Shown: in pieces, positions 54,906 through 64,000 of the stretch
Numbering within the stretch: the stretch's first letter is position 1
Layout: each line of letters opens with the position of its first letter
Assembly: GCA_026874595.1 (NCBI GenBank)
Contig: CM049307.1
Location: 58,968,870-59,032,869, forward strand
Direction: 5' to 3'
From: Sipunculus nudus
Taxonomy: Eukaryota; Annelida; Sipuncula; Golfingiida; Sipunculidae
DNA: 64,000 bases
The notes under the pieces: model-generated
What the model was told of the DNA's origin: nothing
What the model saw: only the letters and a program-made list of their open reading frames with translations
Databases searched by the model: none
Made by a program: the position numbers and the translations under genes

Positions 54906-55970
54906 AACGATACATGTTTGACTGGGAAAAACTTGGGAATAATCTGGATACCAGCACTTTTTCTCCTTAGAACCTAGCAACCGTGGGAGAGAAACGTCCT
55001 AGATTGATCGGGGAAAATACACATTACCGGTCTAGAAAAAGTTTGCGGTAACCTTATTATAACCGTCAAACCCATGACCTACAACTTCCATTGAATTAAA
55101 CTGATCATGTATTGTAATAGTTGTAAAGGTAGAATAAGGTGTCATAGTAGGTACCTAGACTACTAAGTAATATCATGTTAGTATTAAAAGTATAAACCCT
55201 GAAATCAAACATTTGACACTAAAATAGCCTGAACTATCTACCAATGCTGCTTCGAGATTATTGGGCATGACAGTGGCGTCAATTTTTATTTAAGGGTTGG
55301 GGGATGACTCGCAACTTTTTTTTCAAACACACATCAACACACGTGTATGTATTTATATGAATATATATATATATGTATATATACATTTTATTGCCTGTAT
55401 GAAAAATTTCAAAAATAATAAAAGTATAAAGTTTTAAAATATAAAGGTATGTTTCCAGTATATGTTAATTCTTAATCAGGTTAAGATTTATAATATTTCA
55501 TATTAAACTCATAAATGTAACCAGAGTCTATACTTCTAGTTATTAATATACTTCATCTCAATATATAAATATTATTCTCTGAATATCAGGGGGGATGATA
55601 ACATTGACCATCCCCCCCCCCCCCCTTGCTTAAAAGTAGGGGGTATATATACCCCCTATCCACCCCCACCCCCCTGTATTGACGCCCCTGTGGCATGAGC
55701 GGAGGTGCTGCGGAAAAACTTGAGTCCTTCTCTACCAAAGTTCAACTAACCTTATAGCCACTTCCGTTACACTAGTGCTTGTAATGAAGCCATACGGGTA
55801 TTGATCTCCAACTTATGAGAATATTTTCATCATTAATTTATTTCATTATATTAAATAATTTAGGATTTTATCAATATTTTCTATTAAAACCAAAACCATA
55901 CGGAACCGGTTTCCCCAGTATACCGAAACCTGATTAGAATTTTCTAGTGGGCCCTGTAGTATACTATTCT
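54906..55970. other. Intergenic; no gene seen
   Basis: AT-rich with C runs at about 55611-55625 and TA/ATAC repeats near 55360. Confidence 0.5.
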
Positions 55971-55972
55971 GG

Positions 55973-56083
55973 GTTTAAGGATATTCCTAAATTAACGACA
56001 GGCGGCGCTGTCTTGGCCTTGATACGTGTGCTGTTCCAGGTTATAAAGACCTGTTAATTTTCAAGCTTGTGTTTAACTCGGGC
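55973..56083. repeat. Direct repeat flanking the CBM20 gene, left copy
   Basis: About 105 bp starting TTAAGGATATTCCTAAATTA, containing CAGGCGGCGCTG and ending TTCAAGCTTGTGTTTAACTC. It matches 58391-58496 at high identity. Confidence 0.85.
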
Positions 56084-56401
56084 TTCGAATGAGACGGCGT
56101 TCTCGATTGGTGGCGCCACCTCCAGGCTCAATGTTTCTGACGCATCCATTCCCTGTTCATCATTCTCCGGACCGTCCATGCAGCTGTGAAGAAAATAAGA
56201 TCCCTTTAATGTTTTATAATAATTTATTTTATATGAGCGAGCATTGACGTAGCCCGTTAGGTAATTCTGATTTAGTTGAAAATGTTCCCTACATTAGAAA
56301 AATAAAATAAAACCTAATAAAAACATTTTACACATATTAGGCGGATTTAGACTGTGTGTGTTGCTATGAATAATGGATATATAGAACAAGATCCATACCT
56401 G

Positions 56402-56538
56402 TTACTGCATGATGCTGGAGGTTAGAAACGGCCATTCAACTTCGCAGGTATTGGACGTCAGGACAAGACAACGAAAGTCCGACTTGCGGACTGTGCCACA
56501 GGTTTCCTGAACTTCGAAATAGCCGGTGAATGTTTTAT
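56402..56538 (-). CDS. CBM20 gene, last coding exon
   Basis: Acceptor TTTCAG; KTFTGYFEVQETCGTVRKSD, then RCLVLTSNTCEVEWPFLTSS and IMQ, stop TAA. Three cysteines. The phase fits the preceding donor. Confidence 0.65.
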
Positions 56539-57649
56539 CTGAAATATTCAATAATATCAATATGTAAGAAAGTACGCAAACTTACAGATATCCGTATATA
56601 GACACTCTCTGCACGATTGAAACGTTACTTTATCATCAGCTATATGGAAAAAAAATAAGGAACGCGAAATATTTTGCTCTTTTAGTCCATTCAATAACCG
56701 GATAGCACATGCATGTAACTGATTAAATGCAATAACAAATATAACGGTGCACGACTATTTATCGGTACAACATGTAACTATAGTTACACGTACAAGCATA
56801 TTGGCGCATGCAGAGTAAATGGTACGGGTCTAATTACCAGTATAATATGTAACTATATATATATGTGTGTCGGTGTGTGTGTGGAAGTATATTTGTTAAG
56901 TTTTCTTTTATATGGTACTTCTCGGGGACATGAGAAGATTTTTTTTCCTTCCTCACTTTTCCGCAGATCCAAGCTGGCGGTGACAGTGCCATCTTCTTGG
57001 TCGTAAGAGCATTCATGTCGCTCGGTCTGCTCCCCGTGTCTCTGGACAAAGTAGAATATCTAGTTGGTATTGTGGCGCCAGTATGGCATACGGACGGTAA
57101 CTCCATTGGCTCCCCCATTTCGGAGGCGAGGGTTGGTTCTGTAAATAGTAATGACAAATTATAATTTATGTATATATCATACGAAGGGATAATTTATAAA
57201 ATCAGCCGTGACATATGAAACCTTTCGATTTTCGTCGAATAAATTTTAAGAATAAATATACATTATTGTTACTTTGCATTAACAAGCGGCAGATACAGAT
57301 TGATTGTTGAAGGCTTATTAATTAAATCCTTTAATGGCAAGACAAAGACATTTTTACCGCGTTTCGTCCACGGAATATTGCGGATCGTCGAAGGATAAGG
57401 AGACTATCGTTTCTCTGGTCTATGCATGCAGACAAGACGATCTCTCTGTCAGCGACAGCGTCCTCCCAGCGCACAGATCCGTCGCTTGTGACGGCGACAA
57501 CTTTGAATTCCGTTTTACCTGTGGGCAAACGGGATTCCCCCACCCACTGCGGGGAGCCTCGCGAGACATTTTCCAGTCGCAGCCCGTCTGCTACCGCCCA
57601 ACTTCCCAGACAGGCATGAGATCCAACCACGAATATCTTTTCATCCCCG
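56402..57649 (-). CDS. CBM20 (starch/glycogen-binding) domain protein, 5' end unresolved
   Basis: Best splice model, minus strand: 57649-57358, 57041-56957, 56538-56402. Exon 1 is a near-complete CBM20 domain: GDEKIFVVGSHACLGSW, a PQWVGES strand, KTEFKVVAVTSDGSVRWEDA, with aromatic W residues at the usual glucan-binding places. CBM20 domains bind alpha-glucans; animal carriers include laforin, STBD1 and GPCPD1, none of which this resembles outside the domain. Phases agree (0, 1), and the last exon encodes KTFTGYFEVQETCGTVRKSD, a Cys-containing tail, then SSIMQ and TAA. An alternative, also strong, acceptor at 57138 would read another frame and stop early. The start is unclear: 57649 follows a good acceptor (CCAACAG), but the noncoding exon at 57953 has no in-frame ATG; an unspliced start would be the Met at 57687. 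No signal peptide was established. Confidence 0.7.
56957..57041 (-). CDS. CBM20 gene, internal exon (alternative 5' border at 57138)
   Basis: From the acceptor TTCTACTTTGTCCAG: RHGEQTERHECSYDQEDGTV then TASLDLRK; donor GTGAGG. An in-frame TAG sits just upstream at 57056-57058, so the longer exon from 57138 cannot read through in this frame. Confidence 0.6.
57358..57649 (-). CDS. CBM20-domain exon
   Basis: Acceptor after a CTCTCTCCTGCATTTCCC tract; donor GCG-GTAAAA at 57357. 97 codons covering almost all of the CBM20 fold. The plus-strand 127-codon frame opposite is a shadow. Confidence 0.8.
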
Positions 57650-57952
57650 CTGTTGGTCGGGAAATGCAGGAGAGAGCACACGGTCATTTGAACAAAAGAT
57701 ATACCGAAATAGTTTAAATTAATAAATAAATTTACATATGATTTCTTTATGTATTTTTTTATTATTTTGCAATAATTGTAAAACGACTCTTGCATTAAGA
57801 TTTATAAATATATCAAAGCCAATTTCCGTAGCACTGACAGTGGCCAAGAGAGAGACAGTTCTAAGGAAAATTTCAGGAATTTCGCAAATGAAAGTTTGAG
57901 ATTATCGTACTGTGGATTATTAGAAAATGAATTAAAAGAAACTTACCGGAGT

Positions 57953-58090
57953 CAGTGATGCTGCTTTAGGATACGGTTTCCAGTGAAAAAAGTCGTTCTA
58001 GTATAACAAATTGGTTTCGCAGGTCGATGACACGTCTTTCTCCGGCGAAAACGTAAAGCTGTATGATATGTTTTACGACTTAACGACCAC
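57953..58090 (-). other. Candidate 5' noncoding exon of the CBM20 gene
   Basis: Ends CACTGACTCCG followed by GTAAGT, a consensus donor. It contains no ATG on the minus strand. The 5' border is a guess. Confidence 0.45.
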
Positions 58091-58390
58091 TGTCAAGGCG
58101 ACGTACTAGACTTGGGATCGAGTGACGTCATCAATTATATTGAAAACGTTCGGTTGCTTTTAGCTTAAGATGAACTGTAATGAAAGCAATTAATGCCCGA
58201 ATTGTGGTGACTGTAGTATTCTGGCCCAGCAAGATGAACATTACACCGGCATGAAAATGCCCCCTGTTTATCAAGTGTGTTATGTTGGTAAACTATGCCT
58301 GTTAGCTGTGTTCATCTGGTGTTTTGATAATTATGGCAATTGGCGAATTAGGCAGTTTATTATTTTTTTTATTCTGTAGAGTATTCTTGG

Positions 58391-58496
58391 TTTTAGGATA
58401 TTCCTAAATTAACAACAGGCGGCGCTGACTTGGCCTCGAGACGGGTGCTGTTACAGGTTATAAAGACCTGTTAATTTTCAAGCTTGTGTTTAACTC
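58391..58496. repeat. Direct repeat flanking the CBM20 gene, right copy
   Basis: Same orientation and about 90% or better identity to 55973-56083. The pair encloses the whole recognised CBM20-type gene. Confidence 0.85.
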
Positions 58497-58559
58497 TGCC
58501 TTTCCTGTAATACGCATTGTAAAATAATTTTGTAAAACGATTTATTATATGTAATTATT

Positions 58560-58937
58560 CATTAACTCTTAACCCAATAATAAGGACAATATCATTGACT
58601 ATATGCACTTTGTTTTAGTGTCGATATAATATTCTACAGAACAACTCGTTTTAAAAAATCTTTCGTACCATACAGTAATAAACATTTTAACTCACAACCC
58701 TCTTAGATATTTTATGTTTTGAATATGTGTTTTACCTGCAGAATTATCTGTTTTATCATTTTTACATGCTTATTTTTACAGGTATAGTCAATATGTTATG
58801 TGTGATTTTTTTATGTATTTTTATGTATTTATCTATTTACTTATTTATTTTTAATGTAATGAATTACAAGTCAACTACAAATTCCTGGAACTGAAGGCTA
58901 ATAAATGTTTTCTTATCTTATCTTATCTTATCTTATA
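58560..58937 (+). mobile_element. Retroposon 3' end with (CTTAT)n tail
   Basis: An AT-rich stretch leading to CTGAAGGCTAATAAATGTTT and then five CTTAT repeats, the form left by several non-LTR retrotransposons and SINEs with pentamer tails. No coding part is present. Confidence 0.45.
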
Positions 58938-59933
58938 GTCTGTGTCTGTAAGTTTGATCTGGTACTGAGAGGCTACTGTGAAACCATTTGTGGAGAACAA
59001 CATACACACAAATACGCAAACACACGTGGACCTAGATGATAAAGTTAGAAAATTTTTGAAAAAAAACCCATAAAATATGCAATTTAAATATTTTTACCAA
59101 TTTCCTACTTTATATCACATGTTGCACCACAAAACAAATTACCAACTATTAGGCCAAAAAATTTAAAATAAATTTTAACCCCATTGCATTCAAAATTGTT
59201 ATTTTGATTTTCATCTTTCAAGAAGATGAAATAATACAATTTTGATAAGTTTTCCTTTGTTATATAGTGCTTTTCCCTGATCATATGACATTTTTATCGA
59301 AACATACAAAAAAGATATAAAAACCCGCACGCGCACTGATTTCTGAAAAAAAGTGCCTGAGAACCATACTTTTTTTTTTGCCTTTTGTAACTCAATCGTT
59401 TTGATGCAACTCCGCTGTGGCTGGGCCTCGGAGTGTCGGGAATGCGCTGCCCAACGTAGACTTTCGATGCAGTGGGAAAGTTTTAATTCCTCCCCCTGAC
59501 AAAGACCCAAACTTGTTCTGGCTGTGTCGCAACGCTCAGCATAGGTACTGCCAACTCGCGGCAAATTATATAACTGAAAGAGCTGGGACTTCGTTCAGTC
59601 TATCGCATGTGCGGAGGAACCCGGGTGGGGATGGGGTGGGGCGATTAACACCCCCACCGACACACACATTAAAGTTGGGAACGGGGTTATGGTATAGTTC
59701 CCCAAACCCAATATTTTTTCCAGTCCTAAAGCTAAATAGAGTAACTGAAACATTTATATTTACCCGTAAACATTAAGTATTGGTTATTGGCCTCAAAGGT
59801 ATAAAAAATTGCCTATTTACAAAATGATTTTTTTTTTTTAATTTCACAATCGTGGGAAGGGGCCAATTTTTCCCACCGTGGGAGAGGGCGTCCTAGGATT
59901 TCCTATTAGCGTACAAGGGGTGCATGTTTGTCA

Positions 59934-59938
<5 letters not shown>
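58938..59938. other. No gene recognised
   Basis: A 119-codon plus-strand frame (59417-59776) and an overlapping minus-strand frame lie in a GC-richer patch at 59400-59640. Neither shows a domain. Confidence 0.4.

Positions 59939-59993
<55 letters not shown>
59939..59993. repeat. (TA)n microsatellite
   Basis: About 27 TA units immediately next to the first base of the predicted LTR. Confidence 0.95.
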
Positions 59994-59997
<4 letters not shown>

Positions 59998-60350
59998 ACA
60001 GGTGCTCTTTTTATTGTGTGACGCGGGCGTAACTCGTGTTGTTGTTACATGTTATGTTTAATCCGTACTGGTTGGACTCTCGTTGTCATGTGAGCCTTGA
60101 ACTTTCACGCCTGGTTGTGGGTCACGTGATGAGCCTGGTATGTGTAGATACACAGCGATGTCTTTCTAGAGAATTCCTGAAACGCGTGTTTACTATATGG
60201 AGTAGGGTCCTTATAGACTGTTCGAGAAGTGGAAAATTCCCGGCTTGGGGTGTGAAGGTATATAAAGGGGGTGTTGTTTAGAACCAGAGGGCAGACAGCA
60301 GAGCAGACACCAGCGGACGCAGAAGCGTGTGTCAGATTCTAAGAACTTAT
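59994..60350 (+). mobile_element. Probable 5' LTR of a Gmr1-like Ty3/gypsy element
   Basis: Starts TGTTACAGG, the expected TG, directly after the TA microsatellite. It contains a TATATAAA box (60259-60266) about 80 bp before a transcribed-looking GAGCAGACACCAGC stretch. The 3' border and primer-binding site could not be fixed because the 3' LTR lies beyond the window. Confidence 0.55.
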
Positions 60351-60419
60351 CCGAAGAATGCGGCAATTATACATTTTCAAAGATTTTCTCCTGGATTTTA
60401 TACATTTGGACTTCAGTTT

Positions 60420-61735
60420 AGACTAGAAAAAGAAAAAGAAATTGAGTTAAAACGACTGGAGTTAGAAAGACTTAAAGTAGAACATAGTCTACGTGCTGCC
60501 CCAACTCAGAGTTTTGATGTTACTAAACACATTAGACTTGTCCCACCATTTCAAGAAAGAGGTTGATAAATATTTCTTACATTTTGAGAAGGTAGCTGAA
60601 AATTTGAAATGGCCTAAGGAAAATTGGACTATGCTGTTACAAAGTGTATTGACTGGCAAGGCCAGAGAAATTTATACAGAGCTTTCAGTAGAAGCTGCTG
60701 CTGACTATGACCTGGTAAAACGGTTAATCCTAAAAGGTTATGAGTTAGTCCCAGAGGCTTACCGCCAGAAATTCAGAAATTGGGAAAGCGCAAAGAACAG
60801 ACCTACGTCGAATTTGCTTAGTCAAAAGAGCTGTTGTTTGATCGCTGGTGTAGTTCTAAAAATGTAATGAAAGATTATGACAATTTGCGCCAGTTGATTT
60901 TGCTTGAAGAATTTAAGCGCTGCATTAACGCAGATGTTTCAAACTTTCTTGATGAGGAAATTCCTGAAACACTTGACATTGCTGCTTAATTAGCTGATGA
61001 TTATTCATTGACACACAAAATGTCCTTTACTAGCAAATCATTCACAAATAAGAATGTAAAACAGTATGGTCAAAAGAAGTTTACAGCGCAGTCACCCAGT
61101 ACTAGTAGTCCTAATATTTCAGCAAAGCCCATAGCTACACCACGTCCACTGTGTCTAAGTCCAACAAAGACCAGTCATTTTCAAAGAAAATCTGTAATTA
61201 CTGCAAGAAGGAAGGTCATCTAATATCTGAATGCTGGAAACTTGCGAATAAACCAAATAGCAAACCTTCTGGTTTTGTTTCAAAATCTATGCACAGCATT
61301 GTACAAGAGCCAGCCTCTTTTCATGTAAATAAGGGGTACAACTCCTTTGTTGACTCAAATAAAGAGTTTGGTGCTACGGAGGCCGATGTGCCGTCTAAAT
61401 CCAAAGAAGAATCCGTAGACTGCGGGGTAAAAACCTCAGTTGATTCCTGCCAGGCATTAAATAAGGCTAGGTCCTTTCAAGACTCCTGCGAGGAGTATTC
61501 TCTAAATGAGGCTAAGTCCTTTTATGACTCTTGCGAGAGTATTTCAGATGAGGCCAGGTCCTCTTATGACAAACAAAAGTTTGTTTCTGCTGAGGAAAAT
61601 TCCTCTGTTGACTCCCATGGGGAGTTTGATAAGGATATAGATTCCTTAGATGACTCTGAAACAGAGTTTATGACTAAAATGGAGTTATTTGAGCCATTCA
61701 TACATGATGGTTTTGTATCACTTTCAAGTGATTTT
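60420..61735 (+). pseudogene. Decayed gag of a Gmr1-like retrotransposon
   Basis: The text is recognisably gag of this clade: a charged helix, then TKHIRLVPPF, YFLHFEKVAENLKWPKENW, AREIYTEL and YELVPEAYRQKF (a SCAN/retroviral-capsid-like region), and a CCHC knuckle CNYCKKEGHLISEC at 61193-61234. The frame is broken near 60555 and near 60785, and a stop codon lies at 60987. A serine/acid-rich spacer with repeated SYDS/SVDS motifs follows the knuckle and ends in TAA at 61736. It cannot produce an intact Gag. Confidence 0.85.
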
Positions 61736-61738
61736 TAA

Positions 61739-62170
61739 GATTCTACCCCTATTAGAATTTTGAGGGACACTGGTTCAGGCAAGACTCTCATGTTAGCAAA
61801 CACTTTGCCATTTTCTAATAGGTCCTTTACTGGTGCGCATGCACTTGTTCGTGGTGTGTTTTCAGACAGGCACAGTTCAGTTCCGCTTCACAGTATCCAT
61901 TTAAAGTCAGATTTGATTTCTGGGAGTATTACTGTGGGTATAAGAACTACTTTACCCTTTAAGGGAATTCAGTTGCTACTAGGCAATGATGTTGCAGGTG
62001 ACAAAGTACAGCCTGTACCAATAGTGACAGAAAAGCCGTCACTAGATCAGGACACTGATCTGGAAAGTCAGGAAATTCCTGGTTTGTATCCTTCATGTGC
62101 TTTAACTGGATCTATGGCCAAGAAAACACACATGAGGATAATGATCCAGATAATAACACTCTGGGAGTCA
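61739..62170 (+). pseudogene. Retropepsin-like protease region
   Basis: RDTGSG at about 61763 is the aspartic-protease active-site motif, followed about 80 residues later by LLLGNDVAGDK, the usual second motif of this clade. A stop codon separates it from gag, and it changes frame before the integrase reading frame that opens at 62095. Confidence 0.75.
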
Positions 62171-63545
62171 CTAGTGACTCGTCTAATGACTCGCCCGTAC
62201 AGGATGCAACATTCTCAAGGTCAGAACTTATCGCGGAACAGCATAAGGACCCTGATATTTCATGTTTGTTTCCCAGGGCAGTTTCTAAAGATGAACTGTC
62301 ACAGAACACAGTTTGTTTCTATGTCAAAAATGGAGTGCTTATGCGTAAATGGCGACCACCTGATGTATGCGCTGATGAAGGGTGGGCCATTAAACATAAA
62401 ATAGTAATGCCAAAAAGCTTTCGCAGTGAAGTTCTAAGCATGGCACATGAGGCTCCTTTGTCTAGTGACTCGTCTAATGACTCGCCCGTACAGGATGCAA
62501 CATTCTCAAGGTCAGAACTTATCGCGGAACAGCATAAGGACCCTGATATTTCATGTTTGTTTCCCAGGGCAGTTTCTAAAGATGAACTGTCACAGAACAC
62601 AGTTTGTTTCTATGTCAAAAATGGAGTGCTTATGCGTGAATGGCGACCACCTGATGTATGCGCTGATGATGGGTGGGCCATTAAACATAAAATAGTAATG
62701 CCAAAAAGCTTTCGCAGTGAAGTTCTAAGCATGGCACATGAGGCTCCTTTGTCTAGTGACTCGTCTAATGACTCGCCCGTACAGGATGCAACATTCTCAA
62801 GGTCAGAACTTATCGCGGAACAGCATAAGGACCCTGATATTTCATGTTTGTTTCCCAGGGCAGTTTCTAAAGATGAACTGTCACAGAACACAGTTTGTTT
62901 CTATGTCAAAAATGGAGTGCTTATGCGTAAATGGCGACCACCTGATGTATGCGCTGATGAAGGGTGGGCCATTAAACATAAAATAGTAATGCCAAAAAGC
63001 TTTCGCAGTGAAGTTCTAAGCATGGCACATGAGGCTCCTTTGTCTGGCCATTTAGGTATAAATAAAACTTATCAGAAAGTTAGTACACACTTTTATTGGC
63101 CTAACCTCAGGAAAGATGTTGTACAATATTGTAAATCATGCCATACATGCATGATGGTAGGCAAGCCCAATCAGAATCCTCCTAAGGCCCCACTTAGGCC
63201 TATTCCTGCTTTCGAGGAACCATTCAGTAGGATTATTGTTGATTGTATTGGACAACTGCCCAAAAAAAAATCTGGACATGAATACTTGCTGACAATCATG
63301 TGCGCATCTACCAGGTTCCCTGAGGCAATACCATTACGCAAAATTAATGCCAAATCTGTTGTCAAAGCTCTGACCAAGTTTTTTACAACTTTTAGATTAC
63401 CAAAATCCGTCCAGTCTGACCAAGGGTCTAATTTTATGTCTGGCTTATTCCAACAAGTTATGCTTGAGCTGGGAATAAAACAGTACAGCTCTTCGCCATA
63501 CCATCCTGAAAGTCAGGGCGCCCTCGAGCGTTTTCACCAGACATA
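62095..63545 (+). pseudogene. Integrase of a Gmr1-like element
   Basis: After the triplicated segment come an H2C2 zinc finger (His at 63028 or 63049, and Cys codons at 63130 and 63139 in YCKSCHTC) and the catalytic core with D at 63241 (IIVDCIGQLP), D at 63418 (VQSDQGSNF) and E at 63526 (GALERFHQ). The second D and the E are 35 residues apart, the canonical DD35E. A stop at 63543 interrupts the reading; homologous text resumes in another frame from about 63552. Protease leads straight to integrase with no reverse transcriptase or RNase H between. Confidence 0.93.
62171..63043 (+). repeat. In-frame tandem triplication, 291-bp unit
   Basis: Three nearly identical units begin CTAGTGACTCGTCTAATGAC at 62171, 62462 and 62753. 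291 bp is 97 codons, so the frame stays open through all three. Each encodes SRSELIAEQHKDPD..WRPPDV..MAHEAPLS, the segment that normally occurs once just before the integrase zinc finger. Units differ at only a few bases. Confidence 0.97.
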
Positions 63546-64000
63546 AAAAACATGATCAGAACTTATTGCTATGACACACAGAAAGACTGGGACGAAGGAA
63601 TCCACCTATTGTTGTTTGCTGTCAGAGAATCCTTTCAAGAGTCCTTGGGTTTCAGTCCCTTTGAACTAGTTTTTGGACACTCCATTCGAGGACCATTGAA
63701 ACTGCTTAAAGAAAAACTCTTGTGTGAAAATCCTGATTCTCTTAGTTTACTGCAGTATGTCTCAGACACAATGCTTGTGAGATTGCAAAGTCAAATCTAA
63801 AATCTGCACAAAGTAAAATGAAAACAAAGTATGACAAGCACACTGTAAGTAGGACGTTTGAGCCTGGTGAAAAGGTCCTTGCCTTACTTCCCATCCCTAG
63901 CAGACCTCTGCAAGCTAGGTATTTTGGTCCTTACATTGTTGACAAGAAAGTCAGTGATTTAAATTACATACTGTTGACACCAGATAGACGTAAGAAGAAA
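63546..64000 (+). pseudogene. Integrase C-terminal part with GPY/F-like module, runs off the window
   Basis: KDWDEGIHLLLFAVRESFQE and FSPFELVFGHSIRGPLKLL continue the integrase; another frame change near 63785 precedes RTFEPGEKVLALLPIP and ARYFGPYIVDKKVSDLNYIL, the GPY/F-type module. Reverse transcriptase would be expected after 64000. Confidence 0.85.

Noticed and set aside
57334-57717. 127-codon plus-strand ORF
   Set aside because: It lies exactly opposite the CBM20 exon, whose protein matches a known family on the minus strand; the plus-strand translation matches nothing.
59211-59776. Opposed 117- and 119-codon ORFs in a GC-richer patch; considered a DNA-binding zinc finger or a small nuclear RNA gene
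   Set aside because: Cys/His spacing does not fit a zinc finger, and the sequence does not match the snRNA or 7SK landmarks I know.
62112-62891. Minus-strand ORFs of 65-93 codons repeated three times
   Set aside because: Antisense shadows of the triplicated integrase segment.

Overview
This is a metazoan nuclear genomic window with spliced genes, long AT-rich introns and a dense load of transposable elements and satellites. There are no bacterial operons, CRISPR arrays or rRNA genes. The repeats (short-TIR elements with internal tandem repeats and a terminal hairpin, GACG microsatellites, AGGTCA-rich tandem repeats) resemble those known from bivalve molluscs. My best guess is a marine lophotrochozoan, probably a bivalve, at moderate confidence; the sequence alone does not prove it.

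Three host genes are supported. (1) A complete G3BP orthologue (stress-granule RNA-binding protein) lies on the minus strand, with 11 coding exons from 26394 down to 8180 that join in phase into 490 codons: NTF2-like domain, acidic/proline linker, RRM, RGG box. Its 5'UTR exon is probably near 34.6 kb and its 3'UTR probably runs to about 5.1 kb. (2) Head-to-head with it, a small unrecognised plus-strand gene starts at 35368. Its two common exons end in phase 2 and are followed by three separate stop-containing exons (44447, 45473, 46453), each with a phase-compatible acceptor. This predicts three isoforms with different C-termini. An RFX/X-box-like site about 100 bp upstream of its ATG suggests a ciliary gene. 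(3) A minus-strand gene with a CBM20 starch/glycogen-binding domain lies at 57649-56402; its 5' end is unresolved and it has two competing acceptors at its second exon.

The last 4 kb hold the 5' part of a decayed Ty3/gypsy-type LTR element: LTR, gag with a zinc knuckle, protease, then integrase directly after protease. No reverse transcriptase lies between protease and integrase. This is the Gmr1-like domain order. A 291-bp (97-codon) segment before the integrase zinc finger is triplicated in frame.

The rest is repeat-rich. Family A (about 300-340 bp units, 1-2133) is interrupted by a TIR element (family B, 2134-3479). Family B has two further copies, in G3BP intron 10 (8914-10380) and upstream of G3BP coding exon 1 (26717-27542). 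Families A and B share the palindrome GGTGGCGCCACC. A SINE-like sequence in intron 1 of the plus-strand gene is broken by two hAT-like MITEs with 8-bp target duplications. Other inverted-repeat elements lie at 32.5, 44.1, 46.1, 51.7, 52.3 and 54.1 kb. The intergenic block from 46.6 to 56.4 kb contains repeats and no convincing gene.
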